This document shows, one piece after another, positions 12,341 through 20,899 of a stretch of DNA of 40,582 bases. The DNA comes from a virus, in the IMG/VR virus record IMGVR_UViG_3300049215_000323, positions 1-40,582 of that record; one strand, given 5' to 3'. A program made the translations under genes and the position numbers. Every line of letters begins with the position of its first letter. The stretch's first letter is position 1. The notes below the pieces were generated by a model that saw only the letters and a list, made by a program, of their open reading frames with translations, was not told the origin of the DNA and ran no database searches.

Positions 12341-12753
12341 TCGCCCTGGGTCTGTGGATCATCGGGTTTTGCGGCCTTCTTGTCATCCTATGGCTGACGT
12401 GGATCGCGATGGTGGTAGCCGCGCACGTGCTCGCCTGGACAGTGCTTTTCATCGTCCGCCTGCCGATCGCGATCCTGACGGGCGCGGGGCGTGCGGTGAT
12501 CACGGGTGGCGACTTTCTTGCTGGGTTAGCGCGCCCGCGCCTTGCTGACCGGCGAACCCGGCAAGCGCATTGGGATTCAGCCCCCCAGCGGATGGCGCTG
12601 GCCTTACGCTCGCCCCAAACGTCGCGGCCCGGATGGTCGAGTTCGCCCCCGCATCCTTTGCCGCCTGAAGAAGAGGCCCCACACCCGGAATCTTTACGAG
12701 CGCAGCTAGAACGGATGGTGCGGCTTTATGAGCCATCTGAGCCAGACCAGTGA
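12337..12753 (+). CDS. Membrane protein whose 3' part overlaps the ejection protein gene antisense
   Basis: This 138-residue protein starts at ATG 12337 in an ATGA junction. Hydrophobic spans lie at about 2-24 (IALGLWIIGFCGLLVILWLT) and 26-50 (VAAHVLAWTVLFIVRLPIAI). A Pro/Arg-rich soluble tail contains a charged helix near the end (ESLRAQLERMVRLYEPSEPDQ). The last 254 bases are antisense to the end of the large leftward gene. The membrane part lies outside the overlap and is the better supported portion; the tail might be partly non-functional read-through. Confidence 0.6.
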   Translation: MIALGLWIIGFCGLLVILWLTWIAMVVAAHVLAWTVLFIVRLPIAILTGAGRAVITGGDFLAGLARPRLADRRTRQAHWDSAPQRMALALRSPQTSRPGWSSSPPHPLPPEEEAPHPESLRAQLERMVRLYEPSEPDQ

Positions 12754-15115
12754 ACGTGTCGGATCGGTTGATGCCGCCAGGCAGTGGTTCGGTGGCCACG
12801 TGGGCGGTCGTGACGAAACGGGAAATCAGGTCGCGCTCAGAGGGCGTCAACAGCTCATCCATGACACCGCCGTATTTTCGCTGAGCCGCGTTCCATACCG
12901 TGGCGAGCTTGGCCCCCGAAATCTCGGTGCCGCCGCCTGGCGCGGTCTTTAGGCCCTGCTGAAAGATACGGTCCACGAAATCGCCCTTCAGGCCCTGCCA
13001 CTCCGTTCCCGTGCGCCCGAGCACGTCCCCCAAGCGCCCGATGTCCCGGCGCGCATTGATGCCGCCAAGGCTCCCCAGACCCTCGCGGCCCATGATGTAG
13101 TTTAGCGCCTGGTCTGGCGGGACCTTGAGCGCGCCTCGCACACCGCCCCGGTCAATCCTGTCGGTGAGGGTGTCGATGAGGTCGTTTCCCTCGAACAGGC
13201 GGCCGAACGCGCGGCGCGCGCCGATCGCATCTTTCCAGGCCTGCACGCCGGCCGGGTTGCCCTGGAAAAGGTCGCCCTTTACCGCGCCGTCTATGGCCGC
13301 GTCGAGCTGCTGCACCACCGCGCGCGCGGCGGAGCTTTCCACCGTGGGGGGATAGGGCGCGGCCAATTTGGTCAGTCGGGCGCGGGCGTCGAACAGGTCC
13401 CGCACGGCGTTGCCGGTCGGTTGTATGCCCGGCGTTTTCGCAAGCGTTCCCCCAGTGCTGGCGACGATCCTGGCCTGCACCTCCGGGGAGAATTTGGATA
13501 GATCAGCGCCCATCACCGATGCTGGCGCGCCAGGCGCGGCAACGGGCGCGGCCTTGGGCGCGAGCGCGGCTTCTATGTTTTGCAGCTCGCGGGCCACCTT
13601 TGGAATATTGCGGGGGTCATAGTCCTTGATGCCGGCCGCGAGCGCCTGGCGAATGGTCGACGCACCCCCTGGCGTAAGGGCCGCTCCGGGCGCGGCGCGC
13701 GCACGATCGTATGCCGCGTCAACAGCGGACTTGAGCTGATCCCTGCCTTCGTTGAGTCGGCTGGAGACATTGGCCGCGCCTTCCCCCGGTTCCAACTCCT
13801 GGCCGCCCGAGACGATCTGGCGGATTTGCTGGGTGTTCGCCTGGAGAGCGCCCTGCTGGGCCTGACGGAAGTTGGCCGCCGTCTGTTGAGCCGGCGTCCC
13901 CTTCGCGCCCTTGAGCGCCAGGCTCTCCTCCATCTGGAGCGCGGGATCACGCGCGGCCTGCCCCGCGCTGAGCGGGACGGGCGTCGGGAGCGTCTCGGCC
14001 ACGCCGCGAAACGCCGAGTCGACCGGATGCCCCCCGGCGGCGATGGACTGGCCGATAGCCCCCGTCGTCTCGGGCGGAAGGGTTCCAAGGCGCTCGGCCG
14101 CAAGGGCGTCGTTGGCCGCGCTGGTGTTCTGGGCGATCCTGGCGGCCGAGGTGGGGATAGCGTTGGCGATCATCCGGCCGCCGCCACCCAGGACACCGCC
14201 CGCCAAGGCCCCCGTGACCGCGCCGCCCTCCGCGCCCTTCAGGCGGTTTTCCAGATCCCCGCCCGCCTCGCCAGCGCCCGTCACCGCGCCCGTGCCAGCG
14301 CCCACGAGCGCGCCACGTCCAACGGCTCCCAAGACGGTCGGGGCCGCGCCAATGAAGTCCCCGCTCGCCGCGTTGATCGGGTTGGCGACCGATCCGGCAA
14401 TGCCTAGCGCGAGGTTTTCCTTCGGGTGAGCTTTTTGGAAATCCTCATGCATCGCCCTGTCGGCGTCGGTGACCGCCTGATAGGCCTCGCCTGGACTATA
14501 GGTCGTGGGCTTTTGGCCCTGCATCTGGGCGAGGGCGTTATTGATGGCCGTTCCGACATAGGCCTCAGCGCCATGCACTTCCGGCAGGAAGCCCATGGTG
14601 GTTCCTTCCGCGACAGCCTGACCCTCGGGGCTGAGGGTGGACTGGAGAGCCTTCGCGGCCTTTTGGATATCGGTCTGCGCCGGGGCGCTCGCCGGAAACA
14701 GGTCCGCATCGCTCAGCCCCTTGGCGGCCTCAGGCGCTGGAGCAGGAGCTTCAGCGGCGGTCACGGCGGCAGCGGGCGCGTTCGGATCATTCTGGCTGAT
14801 CCCGCCTTGGGGCGCGAAATGAGCCCCCCCGGCCGGGGCGCGCTTGATCAGCCCATTGTTGTCCACATAGAACGCGCCCTCGGGAACATCACCCCCGGCG
14901 GCGGACACCCCCATGGGGTGACGCGGCGAGCCAGCGGGAGCGTTCGGATCGATGCCGCCGGCCGCCGCGAGTTGCCTGTAGGTCGCCGCCTGTTGGCCCG
15001 TGGGATCGCCAAGGCTCGGGTCGGCGCCAGAGCCTTGAAACACCACGGCGGCCGGCTGAGCCGGCGTGCCCGTGAACAGGTCCGCGTCAGATTGGCCGCC
15101 GCCGTCTAGTGCCAT
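12500..15115 (-). CDS. Large internal virion/ejection-type protein
   Basis: This 871-residue protein starts at ATG 15115, overlapping the M15 peptidase protein by ten bases. It has a Gln/Gly/Pro-rich N-terminus (about 1-150), then a small-residue-rich amphipathic region (about 200-320; GALVGAGTGAVTGAGEAGG). Long helical stretches follow (RIVASTGGTL, ARAVVQQLDAAIDGAVKGDL). This composition, its size and its place at the end of the structural operon match podovirus internal proteins ejected with DNA, such as P22 gp16/gp20-type. No enzymatic motif seen. The identification is by context and composition. The last 254 bases are antisense to a membrane protein gene. Confidence 0.65.
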   Translation of the reverse strand: MALDGGGQSDADLFTGTPAQPAAVVFQGSGADPSLGDPTGQQAATYRQLAAAGGIDPNAPAGSPRHPMGVSAAGGDVPEGAFYVDNNGLIKRAPAGGAHFAPQGGISQNDPNAPAAAVTAAEAPAPAPEAAKGLSDADLFPASAPAQTDIQKAAKALQSTLSPEGQAVAEGTTMGFLPEVHGAEAYVGTAINNALAQMQGQKPTTYSPGEAYQAVTDADRAMHEDFQKAHPKENLALGIAGSVANPINAASGDFIGAAPTVLGAVGRGALVGAGTGAVTGAGEAGGDLENRLKGAEGGAVTGALAGGVLGGGGRMIANAIPTSAARIAQNTSAANDALAAERLGTLPPETTGAIGQSIAAGGHPVDSAFRGVAETLPTPVPLSAGQAARDPALQMEESLALKGAKGTPAQQTAANFRQAQQGALQANTQQIRQIVSGGQELEPGEGAANVSSRLNEGRDQLKSAVDAAYDRARAAPGAALTPGGASTIRQALAAGIKDYDPRNIPKVARELQNIEAALAPKAAPVAAPGAPASVMGADLSKFSPEVQARIVASTGGTLAKTPGIQPTGNAVRDLFDARARLTKLAAPYPPTVESSAARAVVQQLDAAIDGAVKGDLFQGNPAGVQAWKDAIGARRAFGRLFEGNDLIDTLTDRIDRGGVRGALKVPPDQALNYIMGREGLGSLGGINARRDIGRLGDVLGRTGTEWQGLKGDFVDRIFQQGLKTAPGGGTEISGAKLATVWNAAQRKYGGVMDELLTPSERDLISRFVTTAHVATEPLPGGINRSDTFTGLAQMAHKAAPSVLAALVKIPGVGPLLQAAKDAGANSTIRAATFGASVRPAPSAGGLNPNALAGFAGQQGAGALTQQESRHP

Positions 15116-17190
15116 TTCCCGTCAGCGCCCCAAATCTTGACGCCCACGGGGGTGTCAATGGTCGTTTGACCCGGTACGCGCTGATTCATCGGCGGAAGGC
15201 CCGAGGCGTCAACAACAAATCGATGCGGCGCGGCGGGCAACGCGGCCTGCATGCTGCCCGGCGTATAGCCGCCCTGCGCCTCCAGGCGCGCGCGCTGGCC
15301 ATTGAACATAGCCGCCTGGCCATAGGTGGCCTGGACCTGGGAATAGCCCGCGTCCGCGATCTGCTGGCGCATTTGCTTGGTGATCGGGCTGGAGCCGCCG
15401 AAGCCCTGGAACTTGCCAAGCCATTCCTGCGGCAGTCCGAAGGATTTGATGATATCGCCCGGAGATGCGCCCGTGTTTCCGCTCATGGCCCCTAGGATCG
15501 CGACCGCCGCCGGCCCTGTCATGGTGGGGAGGTTTTCGCGCATGGAATTATAGGCCGTGATGGCGCGCTGGGCGGACTGCACCTGAGGATTGGCCGCCGC
15601 GCCGGCCTGAACGCCCGCCAGGTCAGCCGCTCCCGCCACGGTTCCGGGAATCGCGACCAGGCTTCCGTCCGGATTGCGCTGAAACATGGCCCCTGGCGGG
15701 GTGCCGGCGGGGTGGAAGGGCGCGCTCACGTACTGACCGCTGTGGAGAAGGGTCGCGCCGCCGGGAACGGCCGCGCCGGTTGGCGCTGGTGCGGCGGCCG
15801 ATTGTGCCGAATGCGTGCGATCAAGGACTTGGCCGCGTTGGGCTCCGTTTCCCCAGCCGATGTGCGCCGAACCGTTGGCCTCGAAAATGAGCTGATCAAA
15901 CGGAATGCCCGAAGCGATGACCTTCTGGGCGATCTGGTCATGCGTCATGCCGGCGGGGGGCATGAAGTCCACCGCCGTGCCGTTTCCAGGGATGTGCTCC
16001 GATCCTGGCGCACCGCCCACGGCGGCGTTGTGGGCCGGGCTGCGTACGGTGCTCGTGACCTGTACCGGAGTCCCCAGCAGGCCCGACAGATACTGGGCCG
16101 GATGCGCCGAAACGGCGGCGATGACGGGCGCGGCCGGGAGGGCCGGCTTATAGGCCGGGTGAGGCGGGGAGGCCGCTCCGTTGCCACCAGCGGCGGGCGC
16201 ACCCCCCGTGGGTGACGCGCCGCCCTCCACTGGGTTGACGTTGACGTTGAGGAGATCAACCCCCTTGGGGACGGCGGTGGGCTGAAGAAGGGCCGGATTT
16301 TCGGCGATGGTCGCGCCGGTATCGAGGCTCTGAATCTTCTGACTCGGCCCGGTGACTTGGGGGCCATAGGTGGGCGCGATCGTCTCCTCGCCGTTCTGCA
16401 CGACGCGCTGACCAGGGGCGACCGGTCCCTGATAGCCCATGGCCGTCTTAAGCGCCTCCTGAATGCCCGAGGTGTCGCCGCCGTGGCTGGCGATCCGCAA
16501 CACCGCCGCCATGATGGCCGGATTCGTCAGGCTCTCCGGATGGTTGATCGCCGCCACCGTGTTCTGGTGCAGCGGCAGAGGGCCGGCCTGGTCACCACCA
16601 AATTCCGGGTGCTGGAGGCTGGCGGTGATGTTCTGATCCATTTGGGCGAGGTGATCATCCGAGAGATCACCCAACGCCGCATCGACGAACTTCGGGTCAA
16701 CGCCCAGCTCCAGGGCATGCTCGCGGATCGCGGCGGCCGAGGTGGCGCGCGCATCCGGATCGGTGATCGCCTGGAGGTGGTCGAGGCTGTCCTTAGCGAA
16801 CCCCATGACGGCTTGCTGGTGTGCCTGCTGAGCCGGCGTCAATGGCTGGGCGGACGCACCAGCAGGGGCTGGCGCGTCAGATTGAGACGGGATGCCCGAG
16901 GAAGGCTGACCGCCGGCCTGGGCAGCGTCATGGAGTTCCGACGCGCCTTGCTCCTGGCCGGCGATCTTGAAGCGTTCGAAGGCGAGGTTTTGCACCGCCT
17001 TGGCCTGGTCAATCGCCCCGGCGCGGATCAGCCCCGAAAGGGCCGAGTCCACCGAGGACGGGCTGGACAGGTCCATACCCTCAAAGGCATTCACCGCCTG
17101 GAGACCCTGGCTTGCCTGCGCCTGGGGAAGGACCGCCGCCGGGCCGCTCTGAAGCGCCGCCGGCTGATAGGGGGTGATCGAATCAGCCAT
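15106..17190 (-). CDS. Internal virion protein with embedded M15-type peptidase domain
   Basis: In this 694-residue protein, residues 1-340 are helical and Ala/Gln-rich, typical of ejection proteins. At about 355-460 there is a peptidase M15 (D-Ala-D-Ala carboxypeptidase-like) domain. STVRSPAHNAAVGGAPGSEH supplies the first zinc histidine (H399), TAVDF gives D408, and SAHIGW gives H443. The rest (about 480-694) is helical and mixed. Such a domain would cut peptide cross-links and open a local hole in the cell wall during DNA injection. The ATG overlaps the upstream stop by one base (TGATG). It is probably part of a trans-envelope conduit with its two neighbours. Confidence 0.85.
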   Translation of the reverse strand: MADSITPYQPAALQSGPAAVLPQAQASQGLQAVNAFEGMDLSSPSSVDSALSGLIRAGAIDQAKAVQNLAFERFKIAGQEQGASELHDAAQAGGQPSSGIPSQSDAPAPAGASAQPLTPAQQAHQQAVMGFAKDSLDHLQAITDPDARATSAAAIREHALELGVDPKFVDAALGDLSDDHLAQMDQNITASLQHPEFGGDQAGPLPLHQNTVAAINHPESLTNPAIMAAVLRIASHGGDTSGIQEALKTAMGYQGPVAPGQRVVQNGEETIAPTYGPQVTGPSQKIQSLDTGATIAENPALLQPTAVPKGVDLLNVNVNPVEGGASPTGGAPAAGGNGAASPPHPAYKPALPAAPVIAAVSAHPAQYLSGLLGTPVQVTSTVRSPAHNAAVGGAPGSEHIPGNGTAVDFMPPAGMTHDQIAQKVIASGIPFDQLIFEANGSAHIGWGNGAQRGQVLDRTHSAQSAAAPAPTGAAVPGGATLLHSGQYVSAPFHPAGTPPGAMFQRNPDGSLVAIPGTVAGAADLAGVQAGAAANPQVQSAQRAITAYNSMRENLPTMTGPAAVAILGAMSGNTGASPGDIIKSFGLPQEWLGKFQGFGGSSPITKQMRQQIADAGYSQVQATYGQAAMFNGQRARLEAQGGYTPGSMQAALPAAPHRFVVDASGLPPMNQRVPGQTTIDTPVGVKIWGADGKWH

Positions 17191-17894
17191 CAGGTGAGCC
17201 TGGCCAGGTCAGGGGGCATATAGGCGCTGACATTGATGGGCGGGAACGAGGACGAGCCCAAGCCGGAAAACGCCCCACTGATCGCCGGAATGGAGGTGGT
17301 GGCGGCCCCGGCGATACCGTTGAACGCGTTGTTGAGATTGTTCGCGTTGTAGTAGTCGGCCCCGATCTGGATACCGGCGGCGTTGTTGTTGTTGCTGGCG
17401 GTCTGGGCGGCGTATTGCGTCCCTAGCGTGCCAAGATTGCTCGCCGCGCCGACGCCCTGCGATCCGAGGCCCGTGAGGAGACCTTCGTAGCCCTGGAGCG
17501 CCGAACCCGCCTGGCCTTGAGCATAGTTGTTCAGGGCCTTGGCGGTCGCGCCCGACTCCAGCGCCGGGGCGTTGGCGGTCTTGACCGCGTTCTCGCCCTG
17601 CTGGAGCTGGAAATTGTAGTTGGTCGAATTGAGGTAGTCGTTGAACGCGCCGGTCTGGGCGGCGGTCCCGGCCGCGCCGTTCAGGCCAAGGAGGTTGCCG
17701 AGCGCGCCCGTGGCGCTCTGGCCGGTGTTGACGAAGGGTTGAAGGTTGCCGGTGTTGGTGTTGTAGACGGAGGTTGCAACCTGGTTGTTGGCCTTTTGAG
17801 CGGCCTTCGCGGCGGCGGTCGCCTGACCCGCCGCGTTGTTCCCCAGGATCGCTCCACCGATAGAACTTGCCGCCCCGATCGCGCCCGCCGGCAT
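17190..17894 (-). CDS. DNA-transfer/ejection-type protein
   Basis: This 234-residue protein has a hydrophobic Ala/Gly-rich N-terminus (MPAGAIGAASSIGGAILGNN, about 1-25) and an Ala/Gln helix. LQPFVNTGQSATGALGNLLG and DYLNSTNYNFQLQQGENAV follow. The pattern 'F-x-x-x-G-x-x-A ... L-x-G ... Y-x-F-x-L-x-x-G' is widespread in podovirus proteins annotated as DNA transfer proteins. The C-terminus is Asn/Ala-rich. It is the first of three adjacent genes that probably encode the ejected complex. Confidence 0.75.
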   Translation of the reverse strand: MPAGAIGAASSIGGAILGNNAAGQATAAAKAAQKANNQVATSVYNTNTGNLQPFVNTGQSATGALGNLLGLNGAAGTAAQTGAFNDYLNSTNYNFQLQQGENAVKTANAPALESGATAKALNNYAQGQAGSALQGYEGLLTGLGSQGVGAASNLGTLGTQYAAQTASNNNNAAGIQIGADYYNANNLNNAFNGIAGAATTSIPAISGAFSGLGSSSFPPINVSAYMPPDLARLT

Positions 17895-17909
17895 GACCCA
17901 ACCTTTTTC

Positions 17910-18671
17910 CTAATGGGTTGCGGCGGCGCTTCTGGCCTCCAGCACGTCAAGCGCGCTATGCGAAAGCTGAACAATCGCATCCCCTATGTCCACCAAAACC
18001 GGGTGGCGATCAAGGATCACCGCGCGCTGATAGCCGGCCAGGGTCGCCCAGCGGTTATAGAGGCCGATCCCCTTGTCCAGGTTGCCCTCCATCACGGCGG
18101 AAAGGGTGAAGCCCACCCAGCGGTCATGCAGGGGGTCCTCGCCGTGCGACGCATGGCCGCGAAAGGCCTCAAGCTTGGTGTGGAAAACCTGCCCCAACTC
18201 GGGCAGGTGCGGGTCTCGCATGACCCAATCCTCCAGGCGCAGGCTCATCCACTGAACCCCGACGCGCTCGCCCATGAGCGGATGCACGCCCTCGCGGCGG
18301 AAGGTCGGGCGAAAGCCGGCCAACTCCGCCCACGCCCCGGCGTTCTCGTTGCCGTCCGCCACGCTGGTGGTGATCTCGATCGCGTCGGTGGCCGTGAACA
18401 TGTGGAAGAAGCCGTCACGCATCAGCCGCGCCATCGGCCGGCCCCGCGCCGCCGGCAGCGCCAGGGTGTGGGCCGTGTAGAGGCCAGGGTCCTGTTTCAC
18501 CAGGATATAGCCGCCCTCCTTTTGGGAGGTGAGGAAACAGACGTTGGCCAGGTTGCGCACCGTCGTGGTGAGGTCGGGTTCGGCCGTGGGGTCCTCGAAC
18601 CCCAGCCAGGGATGCACCTCCGGGTGCGCGGCGATGGCGTTGAACGGGGCCGGATCGAGGGTGCGAAGCAT
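17910..18671 (-). CDS. GNAT-like virion-associated protein
   Basis: This 253-residue protein is read from ATG 18671, with GAAGGAG upstream. The first about 140 residues resemble an acetyltransferase fold: GGYILVKQDPGLYTAHTLAL, an acceptor-binding-like ARGRPMARLMRDGFFHMF, and NENAGAWAELAGFRPTFRRE, which matches the late GNAT 'N-x-x-A-x-x-x-x-x-x-x-G-F' element. The C-terminal part (about 150-253) is helical. Similar proteins lie beside ejection genes in many podoviruses, and their substrate is not known. Confidence 0.65.
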   Translation of the reverse strand: MLRTLDPAPFNAIAAHPEVHPWLGFEDPTAEPDLTTTVRNLANVCFLTSQKEGGYILVKQDPGLYTAHTLALPAARGRPMARLMRDGFFHMFTATDAIEITTSVADGNENAGAWAELAGFRPTFRREGVHPLMGERVGVQWMSLRLEDWVMRDPHLPELGQVFHTKLEAFRGHASHGEDPLHDRWVGFTLSAVMEGNLDKGIGLYNRWATLAGYQRAVILDRHPVLVDIGDAIVQLSHSALDVLEARSAAATH

Positions 18672-18705
18672 GGGGTTCTCCTTCAAGGAAGGAGAGCCTA
18701 GCGCG

Positions 18706-19041
18706 TCAGGTCGACGTGGCCAAGCTGATCGAGAAGTTGACCATGTTGTCCACATCGGTGGCGGCATAGACCGATTGCTCGTCGATGAGGGTCTGGCCGC
18801 TGATCGGAATGACGATGGTCGCGCCGGGGCCGATGGCTTGCTTGTCCGCGCCCATGATCGTGGCGTCGGTGGGCGAGCCGCCGTTGCCGACCCGCCAGAC
18901 CGTCACCCAATGCGCCACCGTGTCGATGTTGGTGGCGGTGGCCTTCAGGATGGTCGACTGGCTGAGGGTGGGGGCCTGAAAGACCTGCTGCGACGCGGCG
19001 GTCAGCGAGATATCGGCGTTCCCAAGGGTGAGCGTGCTCAT
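18706..19041 (-). CDS. Small beta-rich virion-type protein, 111 residues
   Basis: ATG 19041 abuts the previous stop. The protein is Ala/Thr/Val-rich with alternating hydrophobicity (SLTAASQQVFQAPTLSQSTI, QAIGPGATIVIPISGQTL), suggesting a beta-sandwich. It sits among tail and fibre genes and is probably a structural component. No family recognised. Confidence 0.65.
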   Translation of the reverse strand: MSTLTLGNADISLTAASQQVFQAPTLSQSTILKATATNIDTVAHWVTVWRVGNGGSPTDATIMGADKQAIGPGATIVIPISGQTLIDEQSVYAATDVDNMVNFSISLATST

Positions 19042-19485
19042 CTAGTCCGCCCCGGAGCCATCGGGCATGTTGATCACCCAGGAGGTGATGTCGAGGGTAT
19101 CGCCGGCATTGATGGAGGTTGTGGAGAGCACCAGGCCCGCTGACGACGTGCCAACCGTGTCCTGGTCGATGGCGTTGGTGGTGGTGGGCGTGTGGGGATA
19201 GGCGCGGAAATAGCCCGCCGTCCCGGTCCCGCTGGCCGTCACCGAGGCGATGGTGTTGGCCGTGGCCACGGCCAGGCCCGTCCCGCTATCGGTGGCCGAG
19301 GCGAAGGCGGTGGCGTTGAGGTTGAAGGTGGCCAGGAGGCTCCCGGTGTCCGCCGTCTCGCACGTGGCCGGCGGCGAGCCGGTGAAGATTTTGAGCACCC
19401 CCGCGCCGCCCACGTTGAACAGCGCCGTGAGGGCGTTGAGCATGGCCTGAGCGGCGGCCATGGAAATGATGGGACTGGCGGCCAT
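19042..19485 (-). CDS. Virion-type structural protein, 147 residues
   Basis: ATG 19485 with GGAGGAG upstream; the upstream extension is rejected. MAAAQAMLNALTALFNVGGA and LKIFTGSPPATCETADTGSL are followed by a Thr/Ser/Gly-rich beta region (NTIASVTASGTGTAGYFRAY) and DTLDITSWVINMPDGSGAD. Small proteins of this type, with a 'KIFTGSPP' segment, are found among phage tail genes, but I know no assigned function. Confidence 0.7.
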   Translation of the reverse strand: MAASPIISMAAAQAMLNALTALFNVGGAGVLKIFTGSPPATCETADTGSLLATFNLNATAFASATDSGTGLAVATANTIASVTASGTGTAGYFRAYPHTPTTTNAIDQDTVGTSSAGLVLSTTSINAGDTLDITSWVINMPDGSGAD

Positions 19486-19501
19486 GAACTCCTCCGAAAG
19501 G

Positions 19502-20899
19502 TTAGAACGCCCACAACTGGCGAAGCTTCGCAAGGGCCGACAGGTCCGCGCCGTTGGCCTGCTGGGTGACGCGGCCGAGGGTCTGGGTGACGGTTCCGAC
19601 TATGCCGAGGCCCGCGCCGTTGGCCTGCTGGGTGACGCGGCCGAGGGTCTGGCTGATGGTTCCCGGCGGAATGGAGATCGTCGCGGCGGCGGCCTGGGTG
19701 ATGCCCCCCAGGGTCTGGGCGATGGCTCCGAAATTGGTGACGGCGGCCGGCGTGTATTCCATGAGGAACGGCACGCGCTTTTGGAAGGTCGAAGGGCTCG
19801 CCGTGGACCAATTGGCGGGGGGCGAAGCAAAGGTGATAGACGCATCCGTCGTGCCGACGATCGAGCCGAGGGTCTGGTTGTTGATGGCGTAGTAGGTCGA
19901 CGGGTTGGAGCCATCGGTGGAGATGCCGATCCAATAGGTCTGGCCGCCCGTGAGGCCGAGCGCGGGCGAGAAGGTGTAGACGTTCTCGCCCAGCGCGATG
20001 GTGGTGTTGACCTGGCTCTTGCCGACCAGCGCCCCGGCCGCCCCGCCTGTCCCGGAGCTGTCATAGACCAGGATTTGGGTCGAATTGGTCCCGCTACCGG
20101 CGATCATCGCCGGCCCGATCACGGTATTCAGGCTGCAATTGACCGGACAGACCCAGGGGCCGAGCTGGGCGGTGTAGCCGCCGGCCGGAAGCTGGCCATT
20201 GGCCTGCACCTCGTCGGTCCATAGCGAGCCGAAGACGTTCGGGCTGGCGAGGGTCCAGCCGCCATATCCGGAGGGCACGCTCTCAGCGAAGGAGGTCGCG
20301 CCGAAATTGGCGGTGACCTGCGCCGTGGTGTCGACAAGCTGCACGGCCGGATAGATGCGCCCCACATTGAGGCTCGCGCTGATGTCGAAACCCTGGACGT
20401 TCGTCACCGGGTCCGCCACGCCGTTGGGGCCGGATGTGCCGCACCAGTTGCCGTTGTTCTTGCGACACCAGCACTTCTTGTTGGTGGTGTCGACGGCGAT
20501 CGAGATCACGTCGCCCTGGCCGTAGGTGCTCCCCAGGCTGGCGTAGCCGGTCCCCTCCGCGAATATCGTCCCGTTAGAGGGGAAGTAGCCGAAACCGCTG
20601 GGGTTGGAGCCGCCAACGCCATTGTTCACGCCGAACCCCAGGCCCTGATAAAGCCCGGTGCAGGGGGCAAGGCCCACGCCACCGACGTTGTTGAACGTGG
20701 CGTTGTCGATGTGGACTTCGAAATACCATAGGCCCGAGCTGGCCTGTTTTCCCTCCGTCGCCATGGCCAGGACGGGGTTGGTGTTGCTGTAGACGGGGGA
20801 CTGACCCGAGCGGCCGGCGAAAGTCAGATTGCCGTTGGAGAAGACGCCCCGGCTTTGGACGATCGCGTCGCCAGGGTCCCACGTGACATAGGTGGTCAT
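19502..20899 (-). CDS. SPRY-domain tail spike/fibre-like protein
   Basis: This 465-residue protein carries a SPRY/concanavalin-like domain at about 20-200. Supporting segments are SSGLWYFEVHIDNATFNN, FGYFPSNGTI, YGQGDVISIAVDTTNKK and YPAVQLVDTTAQVTANFG. A second beta-rich domain (about 230-370; QILVYDSSGTGGAAGALVGK, YWIGISTDGSNPSTYY) resembles a carbohydrate-binding or exposed fibre module. The C-terminus contains a 22-residue duplication (QTLGRVTQQANGAGLG and QTLGRVTQQANGADLS). Host-surface binding is inferred. The ATG overlaps the previous gene by ATGA. Confidence 0.75.
   Translation of the reverse strand: MTTYVTWDPGDAIVQSRGVFSNGNLTFAGRSGQSPVYSNTNPVLAMATEGKQASSGLWYFEVHIDNATFNNVGGVGLAPCTGLYQGLGFGVNNGVGGSNPSGFGYFPSNGTIFAEGTGYASLGSTYGQGDVISIAVDTTNKKCWCRKNNGNWCGTSGPNGVADPVTNVQGFDISASLNVGRIYPAVQLVDTTAQVTANFGATSFAESVPSGYGGWTLASPNVFGSLWTDEVQANGQLPAGGYTAQLGPWVCPVNCSLNTVIGPAMIAGSGTNSTQILVYDSSGTGGAAGALVGKSQVNTTIALGENVYTFSPALGLTGGQTYWIGISTDGSNPSTYYAINNQTLGSIVGTTDASITFASPPANWSTASPSTFQKRVPFLMEYTPAAVTNFGAIAQTLGGITQAAAATISIPPGTISQTLGRVTQQANGAGLGIVGTVTQTLGRVTQQANGADLSALAKLRQLWAF
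19546..19652. repeat. 41-bp direct repeat within the SPRY gene
   Basis: Bases 19546-19586 and 19612-19652 are identical and offset by 66 bases. They encode a duplicated 22-residue C-terminal unit. The offset is a multiple of three, so unit gain or loss keeps the frame. A more diverged third unit (QTLGGITQ) precedes them in the protein. Confidence 0.9.
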
